DNA of 19,745 nucleotides, from the NCBI GenBank assembly GCA_964584325.1, contig CAZOZP010000059.1:1-19745 (forward strand). Reading direction: 5' to 3'. Shown here piece by piece: positions 8,486-16,880 of the stretch (positions are counted from its first letter, which is position 1; every line of letters begins with the position of its first letter). The position numbers were made by a program, and so were the translations under genes. Under the pieces are notes generated by a model. That model ran no database searches. It was not told where the DNA came from and worked only from the letters and a program-made list of their open reading frames with translations. The stretch is from CAZOZP01 sp964584325 (lineage in GTDB: Bacteria; Bacteroidota; Ignavibacteria; Ignavibacteriales; Melioribacteraceae).

Positions 8486-8531
8486 TGTCCCTGAAATAGT
8501 CTCTTATGTCCTAAATAATAAGGCATTCGTC
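8486..8531 (+). promoter_or_regulatory. candidate LytTR operator: TGTCC direct repeats at 21-bp pitch
   Basis: TGTCCCTGAAATA (8486-8498) and TGTCCTAAATA (8507-8517) are direct repeats whose TGTCC cores are exactly 21 bp apart; a weaker third copy, CGTCAAA, begins at 8528, again 21 bp on. Two-helical-turn spacing of direct repeats is what LytTR regulators typically bind. The element lies between the kinase and amylase genes, just upstream of the putative amylase promoter. The bases do not match the AgrA-type consensus closely, so the assignment rests on spacing and context. Confidence 0.4.
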
Positions 8532-8551
8532 AAACACTGTTTTTCATGGAA

Positions 8552-8568
8552 TATTTTTGTGCTATTTT
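8552..8568 (+). promoter_or_regulatory. putative amylase-operon promoter (-7/-10 region)
   Basis: TATTTTTG at 8552-8559 fits the Bacteroidota -7 pattern TAnnTTTG. An overlapping alternative is TGCTATTTT at 8560-8568, an extended -10-like sequence. No good -33/-35 box (TTTG or TTGACA) is seen at the right distance, which would suit an activator-dependent promoter. The leader to the ATG would be about 20-30 bases. Confidence 0.35.
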
Positions 8569-8596
8569 AGCTTAGGAACAAAAAACGGAGCAGAAA

Positions 8597-10420
8597 ATGA
8601 AGAGTAAACTAATAATTCCAATAATGATTCTTTTTATGTCGATTAATTCAATTGCTCAGTCAAAGGTAGAAAAAATAGAGCCCTCATTTTGGTGGAAAGG
8701 AATGAAGAATCCGGAGCTTCAGCTTCTTATTTACGGGAAAAATATCAGTGAAGCAAAGCTATCTGTTAATGATAGCGCTGTAAAGATAACAAAGCTTCAC
8801 AAAACAGATAATCCGAATTATCTTATTGCTGATCTAATGATATCAGAATCTGTTTCAGTAGGAAAAATAAATATTGAATTTGAATTTTCAGAAGATTTAA
8901 GGCAGACAATGGAATATGAAATAAAAGAAAGAGCAAAGCGTGAAGGCCCGGGTTATGTAAATAAATCGGATGTAATTTATCTCGTTACTCCAGACAGATT
9001 TGCGAACGGAGATACAAGCAATGATAGTATTGAGGAAATGCCTGATAAACTAAACAGAGAAAATCAGTGGGGAAGACATGGCGGAGATATTAAAGGATTA
9101 ATAAATAAACTTGATTTTATTAAAGATCTTGGAATTACTGCATTATGGTTAATGCCTGTTCAGGAAAACAATTCATCCGGATCATCTTATCACGGCTATG
9201 CAATAACAGATATGTATAGTATTGACCCAAGGTTTGGCAATAACGAACTTTACCGCAAGTTTGTGGATGAATCACATAAAAAAGGTATAAAAGTAATTAT
9301 GGATTTAGTAAACAATCATATTGGCATAAATCATTATTGGATGAAAAATATGCCTTCAAAAGATTGGGTAAACCATCCGGATACATTTATGGGAACCAAC
9401 TTTAATCCGATTGTATATATGGATCCTCATTCATCTGAATCAGAAAAATCAAAACTTATGTCCGGCTGGTTCTCACAGGGAATGCCTGATTTAAATCAGA
9501 GAAATAAGTTTGTGAATAAGTATTTAATTCAAAATGCAATTTGGTGGATTGAATATGCCGGGATAGACGGAATCAGAATGGACACCTATCCATATCCATA
9601 TCCTGAATCATTGGCTGAATGGAATAAGGTTGTTCTAAATGAATATCCTGATTTCTACCTGGTAGGTGAAACATGGGTAAGTCAGCCGGCTTATGCAGCA
9701 TATTATCAGGGCGGAAAGATTAATCATAACGGGTACGATTCAAATCTTGGGAGTGTTACCGACTTCCCGCTCTATGAAGCTATAATTAAGGCGTTTCGTG
9801 AAAAGGGCTCTATTTATAATGTATATCAGACCCTTAGTCAGGATTTTTTATATTCAGATCCTTACAATATTCTTACTTTCATTGATAATCACGATGTTGC
9901 CAGGGCATTTACTGAAATGAGCGGAGACATAGATAAAATGAAATTAGCCCTTACTGTTTTATTGACAACAAGGGGTATTCCTCAGATTTATTATGGAACA
10001 GAAATTCTTATGGAAGGAAGATCACACGGAATTCTAAGGGCCGACTATCCCGGTGGATTTCCGGGAGATAAAAAAAGTGCATTTACTCCTGAAGGTAGAA
10101 CAGACGAACAGAATGAAGTATTCAATTATATAAAAAACATCTTAAAATGGCGTCAAGGCAGCGATGCAATACATTATGGGAAGTTAAAACATTTTGTGCC
10201 CAACAAGGAATTATATGTTTATTTTAGATATACAGAAAAAGAGACAATTATGGTGGCAATAAACAATTCGGCGGATGATGTTACTGTAATTCCCCAAAAT
10301 TATTCAGAGGTTTTAGAAAGATTTAATTCAGGTGTTGATGTACTAAGTGGATTTGAATACCGTGGATTTGATAACATCAAACTAAAACCAAATTCAGCTT
10401 TAATTATGAAACTTAAATGA
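8597..10420 (+). CDS. exported GH13 alpha-amylase, neopullulanase/cyclomaltodextrinase-like
   Basis: A 607-residue glycoside hydrolase that should cleave alpha-1,4 links in maltodextrins, cyclodextrins or pullulan. A signal peptide covers about 1-20, with likely cleavage after SIA and no lipobox, giving a periplasmic enzyme. An N-terminal beta domain (about 24-112) opens with the IEPSFWWKGM motif typical of cyclomaltodextrinase N-domains, as in SusA. The GH13 barrel has region I MDLVNNH (Asp236-His241), region II GIRMDTY with nucleophile Asp329, region III LVGETW with acid/base Glu358, and region IV FIDNHD with Asp433; all are intact. A small C-terminal beta domain follows from about 520. GGAG at 8587-8590, 6 bases before ATG, supports the start. 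It is the first gene of an operon with an esterase and a DUF5916 protein, divergent from the LytS/LytTR genes. Exact substrate specificity cannot be read. Confidence 0.93.
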   Translation: MKSKLIIPIMILFMSINSIAQSKVEKIEPSFWWKGMKNPELQLLIYGKNISEAKLSVNDSAVKITKLHKTDNPNYLIADLMISESVSVGKINIEFEFSEDLRQTMEYEIKERAKREGPGYVNKSDVIYLVTPDRFANGDTSNDSIEEMPDKLNRENQWGRHGGDIKGLINKLDFIKDLGITALWLMPVQENNSSGSSYHGYAITDMYSIDPRFGNNELYRKFVDESHKKGIKVIMDLVNNHIGINHYWMKNMPSKDWVNHPDTFMGTNFNPIVYMDPHSSESEKSKLMSGWFSQGMPDLNQRNKFVNKYLIQNAIWWIEYAGIDGIRMDTYPYPYPESLAEWNKVVLNEYPDFYLVGETWVSQPAYAAYYQGGKINHNGYDSNLGSVTDFPLYEAIIKAFREKGSIYNVYQTLSQDFLYSDPYNILTFIDNHDVARAFTEMSGDIDKMKLALTVLLTTRGIPQIYYGTEILMEGRSHGILRADYPGGFPGDKKSAFTPEGRTDEQNEVFNYIKNILKWRQGSDAIHYGKLKHFVPNKELYVYFRYTEKETIMVAINNSADDVTVIPQNYSEVLERFNSGVDVLSGFEYRGFDNIKLKPNSALIMKLK

Positions 10421-10424
10421 GGTG
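10419..10424 (+). promoter_or_regulatory. Shine-Dalgarno deciding the esterase start
   Basis: GAGGTG overlaps the amylase stop codon and lies 4 bases before the ATG at 10429, favouring that start over the ATG at 10417. Confidence 0.55.
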
Positions 10425-10428
10425 TAAT

Positions 10429-11292
10429 ATGAAAATATTTCGAATGATTTTAGGAACAATGCTTTTGTTTGTGTTATTCTCGACACTTAAATCTCAAGAA
10501 CACAACTCCAAAGTTATAGTCTATGAGAATTTTAAATCTGAATATGTTAAATCCAGAAACGTTGAAGTCTGGTTACCAGAAAACTATTCAAAAGAAAAAA
10601 AGTACCCGGTTTTATATATGCACGATGGTCAAAATGTATTTAATCCTTTAACTTCTTACACAGGTATTGATTGGGGAGCAGATGAGACCATGGATTCACT
10701 GATTTCAGAGGGAAAAGTTCGTGAAGCCATTATCGTTGCAGCTTGGTGCACAGATTTAAGATTCAATGAATATATGCCCAATATTGAATTATCAGACGAT
10801 CAGAAGGAATTATTAAAGCAGAGAACAGAATCAGCTTTACTTTCGGATAGTTATCTGAAGTTTATGGTAGAAGAGTTAAAACCTTTTATAGATAAAAACT
10901 ACAGTACATTGCCGGACCGTGAAAATACAATGATAATGGGTTCCAGTATGGGCGGATTGATTTCATTTTATGCCCTTTGTCAGTATCCGGAAACTTTTGG
11001 TGCGGCAGGATGCATTTCAACTCATTGGCCAATTGCAGACGGAGCAGTTATAAAGGCACTGGCAGAAAAAATTCCTTCGCCAAATACTCATAGGTTCTAC
11101 TTTGATTACGGTACAGCCACTCTCGACTCTTTGTACGAGCCATATCAGATTCAAGCAGATTCGATTTTCGCTTCTAAAGGATATAGAAAAGGCGTAAACT
11201 ATGATTCACGAAAATTTGAAGGTGCTGAACATAATGAAAGGGCCTGGAGAAATAGATTACGTATTCCATTAACATTTTTATTTGGAAAATAA
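10429..11292 (+). CDS. exported alpha/beta hydrolase, esterase D/enterochelin-esterase-like family
   Basis: A 287-residue putative esterase. The frame is open to an ATG at 10417 that overlaps the amylase stop, but the ATG at 10429 has GAGGTG just upstream and gives a clean signal peptide (Met-Lys-Ile-Phe-Arg, hydrophobic run, likely cleavage near LKS-Q), so I use it. The core shows YPVLYMHDGQNVF, the oxyanion/first strand of this family, the nucleophile elbow MGSSMGG with Ser173, a probable acid in the FDYGTATLD segment near 226-233, and the C-terminal His268 in GAEHNERAW. The catalytic triad therefore appears complete. The family includes acyl-sugar and feruloyl/acetyl esterases, siderophore esterases and proteins of unknown substrate. 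Placement behind an amylase and before a CBM9-like protein suggests removal of acyl groups from a glycan, but this is inference. The next gene begins 5 bp after its stop. Confidence 0.85.
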   Translation: MKIFRMILGTMLLFVLFSTLKSQEHNSKVIVYENFKSEYVKSRNVEVWLPENYSKEKKYPVLYMHDGQNVFNPLTSYTGIDWGADETMDSLISEGKVREAIIVAAWCTDLRFNEYMPNIELSDDQKELLKQRTESALLSDSYLKFMVEELKPFIDKNYSTLPDRENTMIMGSSMGGLISFYALCQYPETFGAAGCISTHWPIADGAVIKALAEKIPSPNTHRFYFDYGTATLDSLYEPYQIQADSIFASKGYRKGVNYDSRKFEGAEHNERAWRNRLRIPLTFLFGK

Positions 11293-11297
11293 GCTAT

Positions 11298-13694
11298 ATG
11301 AAAAACTTTATTTTTATTCTGTTAATTTTGGTTTTTGTTCAAAGTAACTATGCACAGAATGAAAAGAAAGAATTACAGGCAAAGCATGTTTTAAGTAGTA
11401 TTAAGATTGACGGTAAGTTGAATGAACTATCATGGGAAAATGCCGATGCAGCCTCAGGATTTATTCAATATGAACCCAATAACGGAAAGAAAGCAGACTT
11501 TGAAACAAAAGTAAAAGTAGTTTTCGATGAAAAGGCAATATATATTGGGGCAGAAATGCTTGGGCAGAATATCAGGAATGTAAGAACAGACCTGAGTGTT
11601 CGCGATGATAATGAACCTAAAGCAGATATTTTTACATTTGCCGTGAATCCTTATGACGATAAGATAAATTACTGGGAATTCTGGGTCACTTCGGCCAATG
11701 TTCAAGGAGATAACTTCAACTGGAATTTTGACTGGGATGCAGTATGGGAATCAGAGACATCAATTACAGATTCCGGCTGGGTTGCAGAAATTCGTATTCC
11801 GTTTTCAGCACTACGCATTCCTAAAGATAAGGAACAGATTTGGGCTGTTAATTTCTGGAGAAACTGCAAGGAAACCATGGAATGGAGCAGTTGGAATTTT
11901 ATGGATAAAAATATTCCGGGTACAAGTAATAAATACGGAATACTTAAAGGAATTGAAATTACTGACCCACCGGTCAGGCTTTCTTTTACTCCATATCTGG
12001 CAGGAATGATAGAAAGAAACAGACTAGGTGATTATTACTATTCATATAGTGGAGGTATCGACTTAAAATACGGTATTGATGAAAGCTTCACTCTTGACAT
12101 GATGCTTATCCCCGATTTTTCCCAGGTGAGCTCAGACGACAGATATTGGGAACTTTCGGCTGTGGAAAGAAAGTATTCAGAAAAAAGACAGTTCTTTACA
12201 GAGGGTGCAGAAATGTTCAACCGTGCGGGAATTTTCTATTCGAGAAGAATCGGTTCTTCTCCAAATGAAGGCCGGAAGGCATATGAATCAATAAATGAAA
12301 ATGAATATGTAAAAGAATTACCCGGAGAAACACAAATCATTAATGCCACTAAAATATCCGGAAGAACTTCATCCAACTTGGGAATTGGTGTTTTTAATGC
12401 AATGACTTCAAATACTTATGCGGTTCTTAAAGACAGCGTTACAGGAAACGAACGAGAGGTAATGGTTCAACCCTTTACAAATTATAATATTATAGTCTTA
12501 GATCAGATACTGAAAAATAATTCTTATATCAGTTTTATAAATACTAATGTATATACACCTGAAAACAATTTTATGGCAAATGTTACGGGAACGGATTTCA
12601 AATTTTATGACAGCGGTGTTGATTATTCAGTTTCCGGAAAAGGAATAGTTAATATGTTTGCGAAGAATTCCGTAACCAAGGCAGAAGGCTTTTCATATGA
12701 ACTTGTATTCGGAAAAGAAAGCGGAGAAATTAAATACTGGATTACTCATTTAGTTGAATCTGATAAGTATAATCCAAATGATCTGGGCTATGTCGGGAAA
12801 AATAATGATTTTGATTTCTACTTCTATACTGAGTATGCAAGTCTTAGACCTTATAAGAATTTAAGGAGTTTCAGCTCTTCGTTAAGCTTTGATTTGTCGT
12901 ATCAATATGCTCCGCGTGAATTCCAATCTGCCTATGTTTCCTGGAATAATAATATTACTTTTGAAGGACCATTTTATGCATCACTTCAATTGTTTTTAAA
13001 TCCTGTAAAATCTCATGATTATCTTGAAACACGAACAGCCGGCAGATTTGTAGAGATTCCCGCCGATAAAGGCTTTACATTATCGCTTGAAAACGATAAA
13101 CAGCAGTCCTTATCAGCCTTTGTAAGATTGTCTTATTCTAAACCTGACAGCTATAATCAGGAGAACTATACATTTGTTTTTTCACCTAAATATATTTTTA
13201 GTAATAATTTCAGAATGACACTTGATCTCGTAAATATAAGAAACAATAATTCTTTGGGTTTTGTGAATAATAATCCAGAAAAAGGAGAAATATTTTTCGG
13301 ACGCAGAAATATAAATACTTTTATCAATTCAATTATTGGGGATTACATTTTTTCAAATAATCTAAGTCTCAATTTTAAGATTAGACATTATTATTCAGCA
13401 ATCGAATACCGGGATTACAGAAGTCTAAATGAAAATGGTACTTTAAGCTTGCGAAATGATTACACCGCCAATCATAATGTTAACTATAATGCATTTAATA
13501 TCGACTTGTCTCTAAATTGGATTTTTGCTCCGGGTAGCGAACTTACGCTTATGTGGAAAAACGAGGCAGACAATTTTTCAAATGTACTTAACCGAAATCT
13601 TATGAAAAATCTTTCAAATACACTTATAAGTCCTCAATCAAATTCTCTCTCAGTAAAACTTCTATATTACTTTGACTACAATAATTTGCTGTAA
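11298..13694 (+). CDS. CBM9-like domain plus DUF5916 outer-membrane barrel protein
   Basis: A 798-residue exported protein. A signal peptide covers about 1-20 (cleavage near YAQ-NE). Residues about 28-222 form a CBM9-like beta sandwich, recognisable by IDGKLNELSWENA at 37-49, the AIYIGAEM strand and WVAEIRIPFSALR at 161-173. From about 230 the DUF5916 region begins, with GIDLKYGIDESFTLDMMLIPDFSQV and EKRQFFTEGAEMF (295-307), then a long run of alternating aromatic/polar strands to the end, as expected of an outer-membrane beta barrel. The last residues (YYFDYNNLL) are barrel-strand-like although they do not end in Phe. Members of this combination occur widely in Bacteroidota with no settled function. 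It closes the amylase/esterase operon, 5 bp after the esterase stop. It could bind or import glycan at the cell surface in place of a SusC/SusD pair; that is a hypothesis. Confidence 0.85.
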   Translation: MKNFIFILLILVFVQSNYAQNEKKELQAKHVLSSIKIDGKLNELSWENADAASGFIQYEPNNGKKADFETKVKVVFDEKAIYIGAEMLGQNIRNVRTDLSVRDDNEPKADIFTFAVNPYDDKINYWEFWVTSANVQGDNFNWNFDWDAVWESETSITDSGWVAEIRIPFSALRIPKDKEQIWAVNFWRNCKETMEWSSWNFMDKNIPGTSNKYGILKGIEITDPPVRLSFTPYLAGMIERNRLGDYYYSYSGGIDLKYGIDESFTLDMMLIPDFSQVSSDDRYWELSAVERKYSEKRQFFTEGAEMFNRAGIFYSRRIGSSPNEGRKAYESINENEYVKELPGETQIINATKISGRTSSNLGIGVFNAMTSNTYAVLKDSVTGNEREVMVQPFTNYNIIVLDQILKNNSYISFINTNVYTPENNFMANVTGTDFKFYDSGVDYSVSGKGIVNMFAKNSVTKAEGFSYELVFGKESGEIKYWITHLVESDKYNPNDLGYVGKNNDFDFYFYTEYASLRPYKNLRSFSSSLSFDLSYQYAPREFQSAYVSWNNNITFEGPFYASLQLFLNPVKSHDYLETRTAGRFVEIPADKGFTLSLENDKQQSLSAFVRLSYSKPDSYNQENYTFVFSPKYIFSNNFRMTLDLVNIRNNNSLGFVNNNPEKGEIFFGRRNINTFINSIIGDYIFSNNLSLNFKIRHYYSAIEYRDYRSLNENGTLSLRNDYTANHNVNYNAFNIDLSLNWIFAPGSELTLMWKNEADNFSNVLNRNLMKNLSNTLISPQSNSLSVKLLYYFDYNNLL

Positions 13695-13858
13695 TTCATC
13701 TTCCGGTTGAGAATCTTATTGAATAATGTTAGAATTATTTCATCAAAAGATTGTAATTGAATTACGAAATTCTTACGTTAAAACCATTATGGAAATAAAG
13801 CTTTACTAATGTGTTATAGTTCAATTAATCAATTCCAAATTTTGATAAAATTGAGAGT

Positions 13859-14926
13859 ATGATGAAAGCCTCAGAATTAGGTTTTAATGACTATTTTGAA
13901 AAAATCAGAATACAGAGTAAGTTGACTGAATTTGAATTCGGAAGAGTTATTAATGTATTTAAAGAAAGATACATTGTAAAAAACGAATCCGGTGAGTATG
14001 AAGCAGAGATAACCGGAAATTTAAGATTTTCGGCTCGTACAAGTGAAGATTTTCCGGTTGTAGGAGATTGGGTTGCGTTTAAGTCTTATGATGGTTTGGC
14101 AATAATCCATAATATTATGCCGAGATTTTCAGTAATTAAAAGGAAGTCATCAGGCAAAATAGATGAAACTCAGATTATTGCAGCTAATATAGATTATATG
14201 CTGATTGTGCAAGCTGCTGATCGGGATTTCAATCTGAACAGACTTGAAAGATATCTTGCCATTAGTTATTCAGCACATGTTAAGCCCATAATAGTATTAA
14301 GTAAAACCGATCTTATCGATGTTGATAAAAGAAAAGAACTTGTTGAAAGCATAAAAACCAGAATTTCTAATGTGCCGGTTTTAGCGGTAACCAATTCTTA
14401 TTTAGGGGGATATGACAATCTTGAGGATATAATTGAAAAAGGAAAAACTTATTGTATGCTCGGGTCATCAGGTGCCGGTAAATCAACGATACTGAATAAC
14501 CTTTCAGGAAGAAATTTAATGAAAACCGGCACAATCAGTGATTCAACAGGCAAAGGCAGACATATTACAACTCATAGAGAACTTATTATTCTTGAAAACG
14601 GAGGAATTCTGATTGATAATCCGGGAATGAGAGAGGTGGGTATTGCTGATACTTCCGGCGGACTTGAGACTACATTTGAAAGGATAATTATTCTTGCAGA
14701 TGAGTGCAGATTCAAAAATTGTAAACATATTAATCAATCAGGATGCCGGGTAATTGAGGCTGTAGAAACCGGTGAAATTGACGAAGATTCTTACAAGAAT
14801 TTCTTGAAACTGGAAAAAGAAAAAGTCCGATTTAATACTTCCTTAGCGGAGAGAAAGAAAAAGGAAAAGGTATTTGGAAAAATGCTGAAAAACTACAAAA
14901 AGGAATTCGGGAAGTTTAAACAATAG
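13859..14926 (+). CDS. rsgA: ribosome small-subunit-dependent GTPase RsgA
   Basis: RsgA is a circularly permuted GTPase that checks late 30S ribosome assembly in the cytoplasm. The 355-residue protein has an OB-like N-terminal domain (about 25-95), then motifs in permuted order: G4 SKTD at 148-151, G1 GSSGAGKST at 202-210, a G2 stretch around 225-240 and G3 DNPG at 253-256. A zinc finger has ligands Cys283, Cys288, His290 and Cys296, followed by a basic C-terminal tail. The G3 motif has Asn where Thr is usual (DTPG), a mild deviation. Two ATGs stand in tandem at 13859 and 13862; either may serve. No convincing promoter was identified in the 164-bp gap upstream. The purine permease gene follows 62 bp downstream on the same strand. 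Confidence 0.93.
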   Translation: MMKASELGFNDYFEKIRIQSKLTEFEFGRVINVFKERYIVKNESGEYEAEITGNLRFSARTSEDFPVVGDWVAFKSYDGLAIIHNIMPRFSVIKRKSSGKIDETQIIAANIDYMLIVQAADRDFNLNRLERYLAISYSAHVKPIIVLSKTDLIDVDKRKELVESIKTRISNVPVLAVTNSYLGGYDNLEDIIEKGKTYCMLGSSGAGKSTILNNLSGRNLMKTGTISDSTGKGRHITTHRELIILENGGILIDNPGMREVGIADTSGGLETTFERIIILADECRFKNCKHINQSGCRVIEAVETGEIDEDSYKNFLKLEKEKVRFNTSLAERKKKEKVFGKMLKNYKKEFGKFKQ

Positions 14927-14988
14927 ATTGTAAAGGTTTTTTCGTTTTTTGAAAATTAAAAATATTGTAATTACTAAATGATAAGACA

Positions 14989-16290
14989 ATGATAGCAAAG
15001 TACTTTGGGTTTGATGTACTGAAAACAAACTTCAAGAATGAAGTTATTGGAGGAGCTACCACTTTCATTACAATGGCATATATCATTATCGTGAATCCAA
15101 AAATTCTTGAAGCTGCCGGAATGCCATTCGAAGCTTCGATGATTGCAACTATCATAAGTGCGTTTTTTGGTACTTTGATTATGGGAATATATGCTAAGAG
15201 ACCATTTGCAATTGCACCTTATATGGGGGAAAATGCATTCATAGCTTACACAGTGGTAAAGGTACTCGGCTATTCCTGGCAGGCAGCCTTAGGCGCAATA
15301 TTTATTGGGGGTGTTCTCTTTACTATTCTTACAGTGTTAAATATAAGAAGCTGGATGGCAAATGCTATTCCTGTGTCCTTGAAAATATCATTTGCTGTTG
15401 GAATCGGATTCTTTTTAACATTCATAGGTCTGAATACAACAGGTATTGTCACTCTTGGAGTACCGGGTGCTCCGCTGGATATAGGTGATATGACAAATCC
15501 GAATATTTATTTTGCCATAATCGGATTTCTGATTATTGGTTTCTTAATGATTCGGAAAGTAACCGGAGCAATTCTTTTAGGTATTTTGATTACAACAATA
15601 CTTGGCTATATTTTTGGTGTAACTCCGTTACCAAAAGACTTTGTTAGTCTGCCGCCGGACATTTCACCAGTGTTTCTGAAACTCGATATTGCAGGGGCTT
15701 TTCAGTGGGGATTTTTCTCTGTGATACTATTAGTGTTTATTGCCGACTTTATTGATACTATGGGAACACTGATTGGAGTTGGTTATAAAGCCGGATTGTT
15801 GGATAAAGAGGGGAACCTTCCGGAAATCGAAAAGCCTTTTCTTGCAGATGCGCTTGCAACTATTGCGGGTTCTTTGCTGGGAACAACTACAACCGGCACT
15901 TACATTGAATCTGCAGCAGGTATATCTGCAGGTGCAAAGTCCGGATTTGCTTCGGTAGTTACAGCATTTTTATTCCTTACTGCATTATTTTTTGCACCCT
16001 TTTTTACATCGGTACCGACTTATGCTTATGGGTCGGCATTGATATTAGTCGGGTTGCTTATGATAAGTCCGATCAGAAACCTGGATTTTGATAATCTTCC
16101 TGAAGCAATTCCGGCTTTTCTTACAATAATATTGATGAGTTTTACCTATAACCTTGGAGTCGGGCTTACTGCCGGACTAATTACATATCCGATAACAAAG
16201 ATTATTGCAGGCGAGGCTAAGGATATTACTGCAGGAATGTGGATACTCTTCCTACTTGCTGTTCTATTTTATGGTTTTTACCCTTATTGA
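14989..16290 (+). CDS. NCS2-family purine permease (AzgA/PbuG-like)
   Basis: A 433-residue inner-membrane transporter, probably for guanine, hypoxanthine or adenine by proton symport. About 12-14 hydrophobic spans cover its length. Family marks include FITMAYIIIVNPKIL near the N-terminus, the APYMGENAF segment in the third span region, VGIGFFLTFIGLNTTGIV, and the signature FIADFIDTMGTLIGVGYKAG followed by LGTTTTGTYIESAAGISAGAKSG. The ENAF variant replaces the more usual LNAF/LNAY. The AzgA/PbuG clade is favoured over the xanthine/uracil UraA type by these motifs. The start is the only good ATG; its Shine-Dalgarno is weak. Expression may run on from rsgA, since no strong terminator lies in the 62-bp gap. 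The exact base transported cannot be decided. Confidence 0.92.
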   Translation: MIAKYFGFDVLKTNFKNEVIGGATTFITMAYIIIVNPKILEAAGMPFEASMIATIISAFFGTLIMGIYAKRPFAIAPYMGENAFIAYTVVKVLGYSWQAALGAIFIGGVLFTILTVLNIRSWMANAIPVSLKISFAVGIGFFLTFIGLNTTGIVTLGVPGAPLDIGDMTNPNIYFAIIGFLIIGFLMIRKVTGAILLGILITTILGYIFGVTPLPKDFVSLPPDISPVFLKLDIAGAFQWGFFSVILLVFIADFIDTMGTLIGVGYKAGLLDKEGNLPEIEKPFLADALATIAGSLLGTTTTGTYIESAAGISAGAKSGFASVVTAFLFLTALFFAPFFTSVPTYAYGSALILVGLLMISPIRNLDFDNLPEAIPAFLTIILMSFTYNLGVGLTAGLITYPITKIIAGEAKDITAGMWILFLLAVLFYGFYPY

Positions 16291-16344
16291 TTAGATATTT
16301 AGAATCTACTAAATTCAGATAAAATGATTGGAACCACAGATGTG

Positions 16345-16384
16345 AAAAAAAACGGAATTAGCATTCTTTCGAATAATAATTCCG
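16345..16384 (-). terminator. intrinsic terminator of the tRNA-secG transcript
   Basis: On the minus strand CGGAATTA (16384-16377) pairs perfectly with TAATTCCG (16360-16353); inside, ATTC/GAAT can extend the stem around a 4-base loop. Eight T residues (16352-16345) follow at once. It lies 17 bp after the secG stop. Read on the plus strand there is no T tract, so it is one-directional. Confidence 0.75.
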
Positions 16385-16400
16385 CTATTAGAAATAAAAA

Positions 16401-16697
16401 CTAATTTGATTGCTCAGTCTGATTGATAGATTTGCTGTTTCCTGAATTAGCTGATGTTGAAGGATTTGCAAATAAACTGATTATTAACGCTAATATCAAT
16501 AATGCAGAGGCTAAAATCCAGGTTATTGTGCCTAATCCATCAGCAAGTCTTCTTGTACCGAAAACCTGCCCCATAGAGGCCCCTCCGGCTATCGAACCGG
16601 CAAGTCCATCACCTTTTCCGGCTTGAAGAAGAACAACTATTATTAATAGAACGGCAATAATTAGTGCTAAAACAACTAAGGGTATATATAATCCCAT
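16401..16697 (-). CDS. secG: preprotein translocase subunit SecG
   Basis: SecG is the small accessory subunit of the SecYEG channel in the inner membrane. The 98-residue protein has two spans (about 4-24 and 55-77) separated by the conserved cytoplasmic loop LLQAGKGDGLAG, then GGASMGQVFGTR, and a short Ser/Asn-rich hydrophilic tail. Length and layout are normal for the family. The start at 16697 has CGGAG 6 bases upstream, placed in the 19-bp gap between a tRNA gene and secG. The tRNA and secG therefore share one transcript, ending at the terminator 17 bp downstream. Confidence 0.93.
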   Translation of the reverse strand: MGLYIPLVVLALIIAVLLIIVVLLQAGKGDGLAGSIAGGASMGQVFGTRRLADGLGTITWILASALLILALIISLFANPSTSANSGNSKSINQTEQSN

Positions 16698-16716
16698 ATC
16701 AATCTCCGGTAATTTG

Positions 16717-16790
16717 TAGCGAGGGAGGGATTCGAACCCCCGACACGTGGATTATGATTCCACTGCTCTAACCTACTGAGCTACCTCGCC
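16717..16790 (-). tRNA. tRNA with CAU anticodon (elongator tRNA-Met, or tRNA-Ile2)
   Basis: The minus strand folds as a complete cloverleaf: acceptor GGCGAGG/CCTCGCT (one G-U at 1:72), D arm GCTC/GAGC, anticodon stem GTGGA/TCCAC with loop ATCATAA (anticodon CAU at 16756-16754), T arm GGGGG/CCCTC with TTCGAAT loop, discriminator A. CCA is not encoded. It is not the initiator: there is no 1:72 C-A mismatch and no run of G-C pairs at the base of the anticodon stem. CAU could be elongator Met or, if lysidine-modified, Ile2; the D-arm and loop look more like elongator Met, but I cannot decide firmly. Confidence 0.93.
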
Positions 16791-16813
16791 AGGATTTTCT
16801 AACACAGGCACTA

Positions 16814-16842
16814 AATATAATATTATGTTAGACCATATTCAA
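16814..16842 (-). promoter_or_regulatory. putative promoter of the tRNA-secG unit
   Basis: On the minus strand TTGAAT (16842-16837) and TATATT (16819-16814) are separated by 17 bp, a good sigma70-type arrangement. Predicted transcription would start near 16807, about 17 bases before the mature tRNA 5' end. Confidence 0.5.
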
Positions 16843-16880
16843 GAATACTTCAAAAATATTTAATAATCAAACAGTTTCAT

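Noticed and set aside
11698..12009. 103-codon plus-strand frame
   Set aside because: It overlaps the DUF5916 gene in another frame, and its Trp/Arg-rich translation has no family features.
13715..13742. Possible terminator after the DUF5916 gene
   Set aside because: AATAAT/ATTATT pairs form only a weak all-AT stem with no following T run.
13753..13765. GTAATTGAATTAC palindrome between the DUF5916 gene and rsgA
   Set aside because: A 6-bp AT-rich symmetry without a T tract or adjacent promoter boxes; it cannot be told from chance in AT-rich DNA.
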